The notes beneath the pieces are model-generated. The model was not told the DNA's origin. It did no database searches and was given only the letters and a program-made list of their open reading frames with translations. From CAZGSN01 sp964371655 (lineage in GTDB: Bacteria > Desulfobacterota > Binatia > HRBIN30), in NCBI GenBank assembly GCA_964371655.1, contig CAYJOD010000021.1, positions 21,687-85,686 of the forward strand: 64,000 nt of DNA, in the 5' to 3' direction. The position numbers and the translations under genes were made by a program. This document shows positions 7,181 to 15,269 of the stretch, piece after piece (within the stretch, counting starts at the first letter, position 1; each line of letters begins with the position of its first letter).

Positions 7181-8533
7181 TCACAGCCAGACGTAACGAG
7201 CCAGCAGCAAGGCACTGATCCCATAAAGAATAGGATCCACCTCGCGCCCGCGGCCGCAGGCGAGCATGAGCACCGTGTGCGCGATGAAGCCGAAGGCGAT
7301 GCCCTCGGTGATCGAAAATGAGAACGGCATGACGACGAGAGTGATGAACGCCGCGAGCGCGGCCGGTGGGTCGTCGAAATCGATGTGACGCACGGCGCGG
7401 ATCATGAAGCTGCCGACGGCGATCAGCGCCGGGGCGACCACGGGGTAGAGGGTGGCGCCGCCGAACGACACGGCGGTGCCGGCGGTGCGCACCAGCGGCG
7501 ACAGGAACAGCGACGCCAGCAACAGGACGGCGGTGGTGACACTGGCCAGGCCGGTGCGCGCACCCGCCTGCACGCCGGCGGCGCTCTCGACGTAAGCCGT
7601 GACCGTCGTCGTGCCGAGCACGGTTCCAACCATGGTGCCGAGCGCGTCGCTCATCATCGCCTCGCGGGCGCGTACGAGCTTGCCGTCGTCCAGCAATCCC
7701 GCATGCGAGCAGACACCAATCAGGGTGCCGATGGTGTCGAACAATCCGAGGAAGAAGAGCACGAAGATCACGGCGATCATGTCGGGGCGCAAGGCGCCGG
7801 CGATGTCGAGCCCGCCGAGCGTGGGCTGCAGCGATGCCGGCATCGCGATGACACCGTGAAACGGCACCAGACCGAACCCGACACACGCCCCGGCCGTGGC
7901 CAAGGTACCAAGGAGGATTGCCGCACGGTTGCCGCGCGCCAGCAGTGCGGCGGTCAACAGCGTGCCGGCGATCGCGACCAGCGTCGGCAACTGTCCCAGA
8001 TTACCGAGGGTGATGATGGTTCCCGGTGAGGGCTTCACCAACCCCGCCCACTCGCAGCCGATCAGGGTGATGAGCAGACCGATGCCGGCGGCGATGGCGT
8101 GTACCAGGTTCGGCGGGATGGCATCGAGCAGCCGCTGGCGCACGCCGGTCAGGGTCAAGACGAGGAACGCCGTTGCCGCGATGAAATTCGCGCCTAGAGC
8201 GATTGGCCACGAGTAGCCCATGCCGCCGGCGGCGATCGGCCCGCACACCACCAGAGCGATATAGAAGTTGTGCCCCATCGCCGGCGCCACGGCGATCGGA
8301 TAGTTGGCCAATAACCCCATCAGCAGCGTGGCGAACGCCGATGCCAGACACGTGGCCGTGAGCACCGCCCCCGGCTCCATCCCCATCGCCGCCATCACCG
8401 CCGGCTGTACGAACAGGATGTAGGACAGCGTCGTGAAGGTCGTCGCGCCGCCCAGCAACTCGCGTCCCACCGTGGTGCCGTGGCTCTGCAGCTGGAAGAT
8501 GCGTTCGAGAATCCCCTCGGCAGAAGTGGCCAC
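7181..8533 (-). CDS. NCS2 family purine permease, AzgA type
   Basis: 450-residue inner-membrane symporter for adenine, guanine or hypoxanthine. The AzgA subgroup signature GTTTVTAYVESAAGVQAGARTG is present, as are TTFTTLSYILFVQPAVM and NYPIAVAPAMGHNFYIAL near TM1-3, with about 13-14 hydrophobic segments and the usual length. Start is a GTG at 8533. Single gene on the minus strand, ending close to palindrome B. Spacer 8534-8726 upstream holds no gene; it ends in a degenerate GCAACC-CAGCG-type fragment related to the repeats at 22195 and 39310. Confidence 0.88.
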   Translation of the reverse strand: MATSAEGILERIFQLQSHGTTVGRELLGGATTFTTLSYILFVQPAVMAAMGMEPGAVLTATCLASAFATLLMGLLANYPIAVAPAMGHNFYIALVVCGPIAAGGMGYSWPIALGANFIAATAFLVLTLTGVRQRLLDAIPPNLVHAIAAGIGLLITLIGCEWAGLVKPSPGTIITLGNLGQLPTLVAIAGTLLTAALLARGNRAAILLGTLATAGACVGFGLVPFHGVIAMPASLQPTLGGLDIAGALRPDMIAVIFVLFFLGLFDTIGTLIGVCSHAGLLDDGKLVRAREAMMSDALGTMVGTVLGTTTVTAYVESAAGVQAGARTGLASVTTAVLLLASLFLSPLVRTAGTAVSFGGATLYPVVAPALIAVGSFMIRAVRHIDFDDPPAALAAFITLVVMPFSFSITEGIAFGFIAHTVLMLACGRGREVDPILYGISALLLARYVWL

Positions 8534-8726
8534 GGCGGTGATCTATCTCATTTCGCGGGCAAGCGGAAAGGTGTGGCGGGGATCGGGGGACGACGGTGCT
8601 TTGGTGGCGAACTCCGGAACACACAGAGTTCTGCGCTGGCGTGGGAGGGCGTCATTTAGCCCGAAACCCCCATCGCGAGCTACGCCCGCAACCGAGGCAG
8701 CGCCTGCGTCCAATGCGGTGAGTCAC

Positions 8727-11249
8727 TCACTTGCACACCTGCTCATACAACTCGCTGAACTTCGCTTTGAGATCCGCGTCCGTCAGTCCCGGCATCGCCG
8801 AGCGCAGCGCGGTGAGCTGGTCGCAGGCATCCTGCTTCTTACCCAACACGTTGGTGACCCGCGCCGTTTCGTAATTGCCTTCGTACCACGTTAGATCGCC
8901 GCCGCGCGATGTCTTGGTGAGCCGCTCCCACTGCGCCAGGGCATCGGGCAGACGTTTCTCCGCTTCCGCAATCCGCGCCAGGCCGCGCATGGCCGGCAGC
9001 AGAGTCGGGTTGGCCTGCAGGGTCTCTTCGTAGAGTACGGCGGCTTTGTGGAGCTCACCGGTATTTTCGTAAAGCTTGGCCAGGGTGAGCTTGGTCTTTA
9101 CGCCGGTATCGGCGTCGTTGACGACGAGCTCGTAGAGGCCCAATGCCACTTGCTCGGCAGCGCTGTAGGCCGCGGGCGCGCCGGCATTCTTTCGATTGGC
9201 GCCGGCGCGGATGAAGCCCGACGCCATCTCTTCGAGTGTCTTGGCGTCGTTGTTGGCGGCCAGAAGCTGACCGTTGGCTTTCACCTCGGCGGCGGCTTCG
9301 TCGAAGCGACCGAGCTGCTGCAGGGCGGTGAGGCGCAGCTTGGTGACTTGCGGGAAGAACTCTTGCAGGTCGGGATGATTCTTCTCGAAGCCAGCGAGCA
9401 GGGCGGCGATGCTGGCGTAATCCGGCTGCGCTTGCACAGTCTGGAAGGCGGCCTTCAGGAGCGCCCACTTACCGCGCAGCTGCGGCAGCGGCACAGCGGT
9501 GTCCTTGCTCGCTTGCTTCTCGTATTCGGCGGCGCGTTTGGGGAAGCGATCGAGAGCCGTAGCGATGCTGTTCATGAACTCCGTGCGCTGCGCCGGCGCG
9601 GTCCCCGGACCCGCCGCCTGCAGGAGCTCGAAGTTACACTGCAGGGTGGCGAAGTCGGCACGCAGCTCAAACGCGGAATCACCCTTCACCCGCGCGTAGG
9701 CGTCGACGGCCTCGGCAAACTTGTGTTGCCGTTGCAGCAGCTCGCCGAGACGGAAAGCCCCTTCGAAGGCAGATTTGTGATCGGGATGTGCGGCGAAGGC
9801 GCGCACCGCCGCTTCGTAGCGTTCGGGCGCCACCGCGTTCGCATCCTTGGCGAGCATCGCTTCGAGGGCTTTGAAGCGAAGATACGTAGCCTCGGCGCCG
9901 TAGCTGGCGCTGTCGTCTCGGAGGGCATCGTCGAGGAGGGCGACCGCTTCGGGCAACTGTCCCGCCTGGAACTTGGCGACGGCGAGGTAGTAGCGCGCCT
10001 CGTCGCGCACCGACTTGAGCGCCGTGTCGTTGCTGGACACCACGGTTTCGAGCAGCGGTGCCGCTCCCTTGAAGTCATCCTTCTGCAGCAAGAGTTTGGC
10101 GAGCTGCCACTTTGCCACCGGGCTGTTGGCGGCGGCCGAGAGCTGTTCCGGATTCTCGATGTTGGCGAGCAGAGCGGCGGCGCGTTCTTCCCAGGCGCCG
10201 CCGGCGCGGCGCAGCTGTTCCATCAACGCCATCGCCTGCTGGCGCTGGCGGCCGGCCTCCGCCGCTGGGCTCTTCTTGGCGGCGTCGAGCAAGGCGCGCA
10301 CGCGCAGGTAGCGGACGACGTTGACTTCCGCCGACGGTGCACCGGCGAGAAGTTGCTCGGAGAGGGTCAGAGCATCGCCCGACCTAGCGTTGCGCACGTA
10401 GCCGTCGAGCAGGGCCAGGCGCGCCTTGGAGCGCCGTTCCGCGGATGCTTGCGCGTCGTTCATGACCGCTTTGAGATCGTGCTCGGCGGCGTCGACGTCG
10501 CCGAGCTCAAGCGCAGACAGACCGCGGCCGAGCTGGCTCTCCACCAGCAGGTCGGTGCGGCGCTCGCCGCTGGTGAACTCGGAGAAACCCTTTTGCGCCT
10601 TCTCGATGAGCTCCTTGCGCTTGGCGCCTTCATAGAAGCGGCCGCCGTAGTAGTTGAGCCAGTTCAGGTAGTAGAGCGCTTGCGAACCGGTGAGGCGCGC
10701 GTTCTTGAAGTCTTCGGTCTCGTACAATGCCTCGAGGTCGCCGTCCTCGTCCATGATCTTACGCTCCTGCCTCTCCATCGCACCGCTGCTGGCGTCGTAG
10801 ATCGCGGCTAGCGGTTCCTTGAGGGCTTCGTAGGCGCCGCGCAACGCCTCGGCGTCGCGCTTTTCGCTTCCCGAGCTGGCCGCTTTGTCGCACAGGTCGA
10901 TGTATTGGAGGGCAGCCTTGCCAACGCGGGCGGTGGCGGTGCGCTGTGCGTTGGTGTCGAAACGGTTGGCGCTCTTCTGTGCGGCGATCTCGACCGCGAT
11001 TTGGCGCCCGCTGTTACGCAGCTCGGCGGCCGACTGGGCGAGAAGCAGCGACGGAAGGAGGAGAAGCAGGACGATGAGAAAGCAGGTTGTTAGGTTCTTA
11101 GGTGTTAAGTTGTTAGGGGGATCCTCCCTAGCTCGGCAGAGTCGGAACCGAACCGGAAGAAATGGAAAACAGGAAACCGGAAACCGGAGATGGAAAACCG
11201 GTAAATTGACCAGTTTCCTGTTTCCTGTTTCCGGTTTCCTGTTTTCCAT
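8727..11249 (-). CDS. Large exported tetratricopeptide-repeat protein, start disturbed by a repeat
   Basis: About 840 codons from the last in-frame ATG (11249). The real product probably begins near 11100 with the hydrophobic export signal LTTCFLIVLLLLLPSLLLAQ, giving about 790 residues. The body is degenerate helical repeats with TPR-like spacing (ARYYLAVAKFQAGQLPEAVALLDDAL, LTLAKLYENTGELHKAAVLYEETL, TLLPAMRGLARIAEAEKRLPDALAQWERL). The segment from 11249 to the signal is translated repeat DNA (ENRKPETGNRK) and no ATG, GTG or TTG lies between repeat and signal. It follows the vWA gene with ExbD and ExbB upstream, so it is probably a periplasmic scaffold of that energised machine. Confidence 0.7.
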   Translation of the reverse strand: MENRKPETGNRKLVNLPVFHLRFPVSCFPFLPVRFRLCRAREDPPNNLTPKNLTTCFLIVLLLLLPSLLLAQSAAELRNSGRQIAVEIAAQKSANRFDTNAQRTATARVGKAALQYIDLCDKAASSGSEKRDAEALRGAYEALKEPLAAIYDASSGAMERQERKIMDEDGDLEALYETEDFKNARLTGSQALYYLNWLNYYGGRFYEGAKRKELIEKAQKGFSEFTSGERRTDLLVESQLGRGLSALELGDVDAAEHDLKAVMNDAQASAERRSKARLALLDGYVRNARSGDALTLSEQLLAGAPSAEVNVVRYLRVRALLDAAKKSPAAEAGRQRQQAMALMEQLRRAGGAWEERAAALLANIENPEQLSAAANSPVAKWQLAKLLLQKDDFKGAAPLLETVVSSNDTALKSVRDEARYYLAVAKFQAGQLPEAVALLDDALRDDSASYGAEATYLRFKALEAMLAKDANAVAPERYEAAVRAFAAHPDHKSAFEGAFRLGELLQRQHKFAEAVDAYARVKGDSAFELRADFATLQCNFELLQAAGPGTAPAQRTEFMNSIATALDRFPKRAAEYEKQASKDTAVPLPQLRGKWALLKAAFQTVQAQPDYASIAALLAGFEKNHPDLQEFFPQVTKLRLTALQQLGRFDEAAAEVKANGQLLAANNDAKTLEEMASGFIRAGANRKNAGAPAAYSAAEQVALGLYELVVNDADTGVKTKLTLAKLYENTGELHKAAVLYEETLQANPTLLPAMRGLARIAEAEKRLPDALAQWERLTKTSRGGDLTWYEGNYETARVTNVLGKKQDACDQLTALRSAMPGLTDADLKAKFSELYEQVCK

Positions 11250-11254
11250 TTCTT
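11154..11254. repeat. Stuttered palindrome, GGAAACCGG family, copy 1
   Basis: Left arm of GGAAAACA/GGAAACC words and right arm of the complementary GGTTTCCTG/TTTTCCAT words, around a centre near 11210. It separates vWA and TPR genes of one operon and covers the 5' end of the TPR frame. Related arms lie inside the elements at 45455 and 63728. Confidence 0.8.
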
Positions 11255-11335
11255 TCTCGTGCTCGACGAGACTTTCGCGATACGGGACGAACGCGCCGCC
11301 CTTTGGGTTGTGGGCTCGGCCCTGCGATCGCCTTT

Positions 11336-12496
11336 TCAACTGAGCTCCTTGAGGAACTTCGCCATTTCCACCTTCCAGCGCTGGCCAAAGGTGAGCTCGA
11401 TGACGCTGCGGATCAGGGCCTTGTCTTGATCGAGACTGATGAACTCGCCGCCGCCGTCCTTGGCGATATCCCCGAACGACTTGGCGACCTCTTTGTAGAA
11501 CTCCGGGAGGGGCGAGGCCTTGTAGGGCTGATTGCCGTGCAGCGACTTCCACAGCAGGCGGTCGAAAATATCGTGCTGGCGCGCGGTGACATCGATCGTG
11601 CTCATGTAGCCGCCGTCCTTGCGCCACTTGCGCACCAGGCTGTGTACGTCGGCGACGTCCCATTCGTGAGGCGGCGAGCTGCCGACCAGGATAATGATGC
11701 GGCGCGACTGTTTGCGCCACTTGAGCTCGCCCACCGCCGCTTCGACGGCCTCCTTGACCGCTTCCTCGAAATCGCCGCCACCGCCGGAAGACAGGTGGCT
11801 GATGAACTCCTGCAGCTTGGCGGTGTTGAAGCTGAGGTCGCTCCAACGCACGACGTAATCGTCGCCCAGGTCGCGGTAGGCGACGATGCCGATGCGCGCC
11901 GTCGGGACCATGCGCTGAATGGTACCGACGAGGGCTTTGAATTGCGTCTTCACGTCGTCGATGACGAACTGCATGCTGTCGGTCGTGTCGATGACCAGGG
12001 CGACGTCCAGCCCGACCTTGCGCAAGCCGCCGACGTAGTCGCCGAAGCCGCCGCCGAGACCGCCGATGGCGCCGACACCGCCCTGACCGCCGCCGCCGTA
12101 GGCCAGCGCCGTAAGATCCTCGCTGCTGGGGACAGCTCCGATCTTGGGACCGATACCACCGAGGCGCGGCAGATCGGCGGCGCGCACGCCTTGTACGATC
12201 GGCCCGCTCGGAGCCGATGCCTTTTGCGGCATGGCGCGTACGGGTTTCAGCACGCCGGCCAAGTCTTGCAACGACGGCTGCCCGTCGGCCGGCAGCTCGG
12301 GCGCGTCGGCGTTGGTCATATCGTCGACCTTCACTTTGATCTCTTGCACCTTCTGAATGACGGTGAGGGTGACGGTCGCGAACAGGAACAGGAGTGCGAC
12401 GTGGGCAACCGTAGAGAAAGCAAACCAGGGCAGAGCGCTACGGCGGTTCGGGGCCCACGGATCGAAGCGCGGGGGAATCGGTTGTGGGTCAGACAT
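11336..12496 (-). CDS. Membrane-anchored von Willebrand factor A protein with TonB-like N-terminus
   Basis: 386 residues. A short cytoplasmic start (MSDPQPIPPRFDPWAPNRR) is followed by one membrane helix (ALPWFAFSTVAHVALLFLFATVTLTVI, about residues 22-46), a Pro/Gly-rich linker and a vWA domain from about residue 165. VALVIDTTDSMQFVID gives a MIDAS D170-x-T172-x-S174 (Thr in place of the usual first Ser), and SSPPHEWDVADVH lies in the later part. The N-terminal arrangement resembles TonB/TolA-type proteins that contact ExbBD. Start chosen at the Met just inside the conserved region; the frame upstream is repeat DNA. Confidence 0.75.
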   Translation of the reverse strand: MSDPQPIPPRFDPWAPNRRSALPWFAFSTVAHVALLFLFATVTLTVIQKVQEIKVKVDDMTNADAPELPADGQPSLQDLAGVLKPVRAMPQKASAPSGPIVQGVRAADLPRLGGIGPKIGAVPSSEDLTALAYGGGGQGGVGAIGGLGGGFGDYVGGLRKVGLDVALVIDTTDSMQFVIDDVKTQFKALVGTIQRMVPTARIGIVAYRDLGDDYVVRWSDLSFNTAKLQEFISHLSSGGGGDFEEAVKEAVEAAVGELKWRKQSRRIIILVGSSPPHEWDVADVHSLVRKWRKDGGYMSTIDVTARQHDIFDRLLWKSLHGNQPYKASPLPEFYKEVAKSFGDIAKDGGGEFISLDQDKALIRSVIELTFGQRWKVEMAKFLKELS

Positions 12497-12505
12497 GATG
12501 GTCCG

Positions 12506-12612
12506 GTGTTCAGTTCTCAGTTTTCGGTTTTCAGTGTTCAGTGTTCGGATGAAGCCGCCATCAGCCGGCCGCACCGGCGTTCTTCCGTTGAACACTGAAC
12601 ACTGAAAACTGC
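12506..12612. repeat. Stuttered palindrome, CAGTTTTCGGTTTT family, copy 1
   Basis: Left arm 12507-12547 consists of 7-nt words (CAGTTCT, CAGTTTT, CGGTTTT, CAGTGTT); right arm 12588-12610 has AACACTG/AAAACTG words. It fills the exbD-vWA gap. Second copy at 45011-45088. Confidence 0.8.
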
Positions 12613-12624
12613 CACAGCATCGGC

Positions 12625-13041
12625 TCAGTTCGCCAGCCGACGCTCGGCGGCAATGGCAATCGATACGGCGCCGGCCTTCTGTGCCAGAGCCAGAATCTTC
12701 ACGGCGTCACCAAACAACACCTCGCGGTCGCCTTCGAGGACGACGGGGATATCGGGCTTCACCGTGACGAAGCCACGAAGGACGTTCTCGAGATCTTCGT
12801 AGCTGGTGAGAGTGCTGTTGACGTAGATATCGTGCGTCGGCGTGACCGTGATGGTGATCTCGCGTGGCTGTGGCTGCGTCGCATCGACCTCGGGAAGACT
12901 GATCTTCGCGCCCGACTCCACCATCGCCGCGCTGGTCACCATGAAGATGATCAGAAGAACCAGGAAGATATCGGTGAGCGGTGTGATGTTGATGTCGGAG
13001 ACGATCGGCGAGCGTCCCTTATGCCGTAGGCCGACTGCCAT
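12625..13041 (-). CDS. exbD: ExbD/TolR family proton-channel subunit
   Basis: 138 residues: short N-terminus, one membrane helix and a periplasmic domain. SDINITPLTDIFLVLLIIFMVTSA contains the conserved membrane aspartate D24 used for proton-driven work; TLTSYEDLENVLRGF and VVLEGDREVLFGDAVKILALAQKAG are the periplasmic fold. The start overlaps the 3' end of exbB by 23 nt. With ExbB it forms the inner-membrane motor, presumably for the downstream vWA/TPR proteins rather than a classical TonB receptor, since no tonB or receptor gene is near. Confidence 0.9.
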   Translation of the reverse strand: MAVGLRHKGRSPIVSDINITPLTDIFLVLLIIFMVTSAAMVESGAKISLPEVDATQPQPREITITVTPTHDIYVNSTLTSYEDLENVLRGFVTVKPDIPVVLEGDREVLFGDAVKILALAQKAGAVSIAIAAERRLAN

Positions 13042-13672
13042 GCGCCTGCCTCCCGATGTGGATCGAATCGAGAATACGATTCGAGCTGATCGTCAGCGCC
13101 GCTTCGATGCGCTCGATGCGGGTCTGAAAGTAGTTGTAGAAAATCACCGCGATGATGGCGACGCCGAGGCCGAGCGCGGTTGCGATCAAGGCTTCCGAGA
13201 TGCCGGCGGCGACCACCGAAAAGCCGCCGCTGCCCATCATCGCCATGTTGTGGAAGGCCTTGATGATGCCGACGACGGTTCCAAACAGACCGATAAACGG
13301 AGCGCTACTGCTCACCGTGGCCAAGACCCACAGCGGCCCCTTGAGGGCTTCGAGCTCTTCGAATCGTTTGTCCTCGGTCAGATCGGAGAGGTACTCCATC
13401 GAGTCCGACTGGTGACGCGCCAGAACGTCGGAGAAGATCCTTCCCGCCGGTGTCGTCGCTTGCGCTTGGCTGTTCTGTATCGCCTGCGTGAAATCGCCCT
13501 TTTCCAGAGCCGGGCACAGCTCGGCGGCGAGAATCAAGCTCGTGGCCTCCAAACTGCGCAGCGACCAAGCGCGCTCGAGGATAATGGTCAGCGTCACCAT
13601 GGAAAACAGGATGAGCGGGTAGGTCGCAATCCACCCGCTCTGGATCATATCGAGAATGCTCAGGCCTTCCAC
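13019..13672 (-). CDS. exbB: ExbB/TolQ/MotA family proton-channel subunit
   Basis: 217 residues with three membrane helices: YPLILFSMVTLTIILERAW, SSAPFIGLFGTVVGIIKAF and ISEALIATALGLGVAIIAVIFYNYF. GLFGTVVGI and the ALIATALGLGVAI helix are diagnostic for ExbB/TolQ. Start assigned to the GTG at 13672, which has AAGGAGGT six bases before it; the ATG at 13699 lies upstream of that site. First gene of the four-gene minus-strand operon exbB-exbD-vWA-TPR. Confidence 0.9.
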   Translation of the reverse strand: MEGLSILDMIQSGWIATYPLILFSMVTLTIILERAWSLRSLEATSLILAAELCPALEKGDFTQAIQNSQAQATTPAGRIFSDVLARHQSDSMEYLSDLTEDKRFEELEALKGPLWVLATVSSSAPFIGLFGTVVGIIKAFHNMAMMGSGGFSVVAAGISEALIATALGLGVAIIAVIFYNYFQTRIERIEAALTISSNRILDSIHIGRQAHGSRPTA

Positions 13673-13843
13673 TCGAGGACCTCCTTGGAGCACAGTCAAA
13701 TCGCTGCCGTGGGTCGCCGGCTTCGCGCCGAACCCGAACCACGACCGACCTCTGCGTTCCGGATCTACGTGCCCACACTCAACGAGATGCGTGTATAGGC
13801 AGGTCCAGGGAGAGTCAAATTGAGATTGCCGGACTCAGTGCTG

Positions 13844-13937
13844 TGGAGTGCGGCGGCTTGCCGCCGCTTTGGGGCGCGGGCAGCGGCGCTGGAGTTGCCC
13901 GGATCCCGACAAAGCGGGAGCAAGCTCCCGCACTCCA
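13844..13937. repeat. Composite palindrome, TGGAGTGCGG family
   Basis: Ends TGGAGTGCGGCGGC (13844 on) and GCTCCCGCACTCCA (to 13937) are inverted; each arm also holds its own small hairpin (GCGGCGGCTTGCCGCCGC and GCGGGAGCAAGCTCCCGC). Lies between exbB and the convergent-side end of moaE. Confidence 0.7.
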
Positions 13938-13947
13938 AGAACTGAAT

Positions 13948-14376
13948 CTACTTGCGCGCCACCGTTCCAGTTTGCGACCCGATCCACACCTCGCCACCTT
14001 CGAAGTGCTCCTTCTTCCAGATCGGCACGACTTCTTTGAGGCGGTCGATGGCGAAGTGGCAGGCCTCGAACGCAGGCCGGCGGTGCGCCGCGGACACCGC
14101 GATGACGACGCTGGCGGCGCCGATCGGCACGACGCCGACGCGATGCACGATGGCGATCTTCTCGATCGGCCAGCGTCGCTGCGCCTCGGCGCCGATCTTG
14201 CGCATCTCGGCGATCGCCATCTCGGCATAGGCCTCGTATTCCAGCCGAATGACGCGGCGGCCGTCGTTGCGATCACGCGTGATCCCGAGGAAGGTGGCGA
14301 TTGCGCCCGCCGCCGGCACGCTGACCCCGGCGCTGACCGCGCCGGCGTCGATCTCTTGGTCGGTGATTTCAAACAT
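13948..14376 (-). CDS. moaE: Molybdopterin synthase catalytic subunit
   Basis: 142 residues, normal MoaE length. Inserts the two dithiolene sulfurs into cyclic pyranopterin monophosphate, with MoaD as sulfur donor. Motifs: GAIATFLGITRDRNDGRRV, LEYEAYAEMA, IVHRVGVVPIGAASVVIAVSAAHR and the catalytic-lysine region PIWKKEHFEGGEVWIGS. Follows moaD by 9 nt in the moaB-moaD-moaE operon, minus strand. The molybdenum cofactor would serve enzymes elsewhere in the genome; the Mo-oxidoreductase-like subunit at 55522 may or may not bind it. Confidence 0.93.
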   Translation of the reverse strand: MFEITDQEIDAGAVSAGVSVPAAGAIATFLGITRDRNDGRRVIRLEYEAYAEMAIAEMRKIGAEAQRRWPIEKIAIVHRVGVVPIGAASVVIAVSAAHRRPAFEACHFAIDRLKEVVPIWKKEHFEGGEVWIGSQTGTVARK

Positions 14377-14385
14377 TGTACGAGC

Positions 14386-14631
14386 TCATCCCCCGCTCAC
14401 CGGTGGGATCAACGCGACCTCGTCCCCGTCCCGGAGCTTGTGCCCGGCGTCAACGTACTCGCGGTTGACCGCAAACGACACCGATGCGGTGTAGTCGCGC
14501 AGCTGCGGCCATTGCGCGCACAACGCCGTCCACAGGTCGGCGACGCTCGCGCCTTCGGCGAGCTCGTGCTCGGCCGCGCGGGTGCCGACACGCTCACGCA
14601 GGGTCGCGAAAAAGAGCAGCTGCAATTTCAC
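14386..14631 (-). CDS. moaD: Molybdopterin synthase sulfur-carrier subunit
   Basis: 81-residue ubiquitin-like protein. The C-terminal Gly-Gly (ALIPPVSGG) is the thiocarboxylate attachment site, and FFATLRERVGTRAAE near the start plus VNREYVDAGHKLRDGDEVALIPP near the end are typical. GTG start overlaps the moaB stop by 4 nt (GTGA), so the two are translationally coupled. Confidence 0.92.
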   Translation of the reverse strand: MKLQLLFFATLRERVGTRAAEHELAEGASVADLWTALCAQWPQLRDYTASVSFAVNREYVDAGHKLRDGDEVALIPPVSGG

Positions 14632-15131
14632 TTACCGCCTCCGACGAGAGCCGCGACGTGCCCGAGCTGCGGCAGGATCAGCTTCGTCATCGCCAGCTCC
14701 ACCGCTGCAGTCGACCCCGGCATCGAAAACAGCACACGCGACGCGGCGACGCCGGCGATGGCGCGGCTGAGCATCGCGGCGGCACCGATCTCGGTGTAGC
14801 TGAGCATGCGAAAAAGCTCGCCGAACCCGGAGATCTCCTTTTCGATCAAACCGGCGACGGCTTCGTAGGTCGTATCGCGCGGGGCGATGCCGGTACCTCC
14901 GTTGAGAAGAACCACCTGAATCGGCGCCGGCAGGGCCGCGATCGCGGCGCGGACGAGCTGCGGCTCGTCGCGGTGGATCGCGTAATGCGCAACCTGGTGG
15001 CCGTTGCCCTCGAGGAGCTCGCGAATGCACCGGCCGCTGCCGTCGGTGTCCGCGGTGCGCGTGTCGCTGATGGTGAGAACGGCGCAGGCCACCGAGCCCA
15101 AGTCGGTGTGGTGGTGCGCGTGGTATCCCAT
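14628..15131 (-). CDS. moaB: Molybdenum cofactor biosynthesis protein MoaB/MogA family
   Basis: 167 residues. AVLTISDTRTADTDGSGRCIRELL and LLNGGTGIAPRDTTYEAV, with FSMPGSTAAVELAM, are the molybdopterin-binding MogA/MoaB fold (adenylylation or Mo insertion). First gene of the minus-strand moa operon. N-terminal MGYHAHHHTD is His-rich, an unusual short extension. The ATG at 15131 faces the efflux operon, with a perfect 36-bp palindrome between. Confidence 0.9.
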   Translation of the reverse strand: MGYHAHHHTDLGSVACAVLTISDTRTADTDGSGRCIRELLEGNGHQVAHYAIHRDEPQLVRAAIAALPAPIQVVLLNGGTGIAPRDTTYEAVAGLIEKEISGFGELFRMLSYTEIGAAAMLSRAIAGVAASRVLFSMPGSTAAVELAMTKLILPQLGHVAALVGGGK

Positions 15132-15173
15132 GCGCGCAGCATACCAAGGGCGGCGCGCGCGGGAAAAGAGAAC

Positions 15174-15209
15174 TCGGACCGATCCGACCGATCGGTCGGA
15201 TCGGTCCGA
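15174..15209. repeat. Perfect 36-bp palindrome between moaB and the efflux operon
   Basis: TCGGACCGATCCGACCGA followed directly by its exact reverse complement, without a loop. The half-site is itself a stutter (CGGACCGA/TCCGACCGA). Position in a 138-bp divergent spacer would suit an operator, but a related sequence (GATCGGACCGGTCAGATC near 24530, also beside GCGGGAAAAG) suggests a dispersed repeat. Confidence 0.75.
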
Positions 15210-15269
15210 TTCCCCACCCTGCCTCCCTGGTTTACTTCAAACGGCTGTTTGTGCTTGAAGCTAACCCCT

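Noticed and set aside
9048..10811. Open frame of 587 codons on the plus strand over the TPR gene
   Set aside because: Composition (Gly/Arg/Leu/His-rich) and lack of any family motif mark it as a shadow of the TPR gene, which has an export signal and helical repeats.
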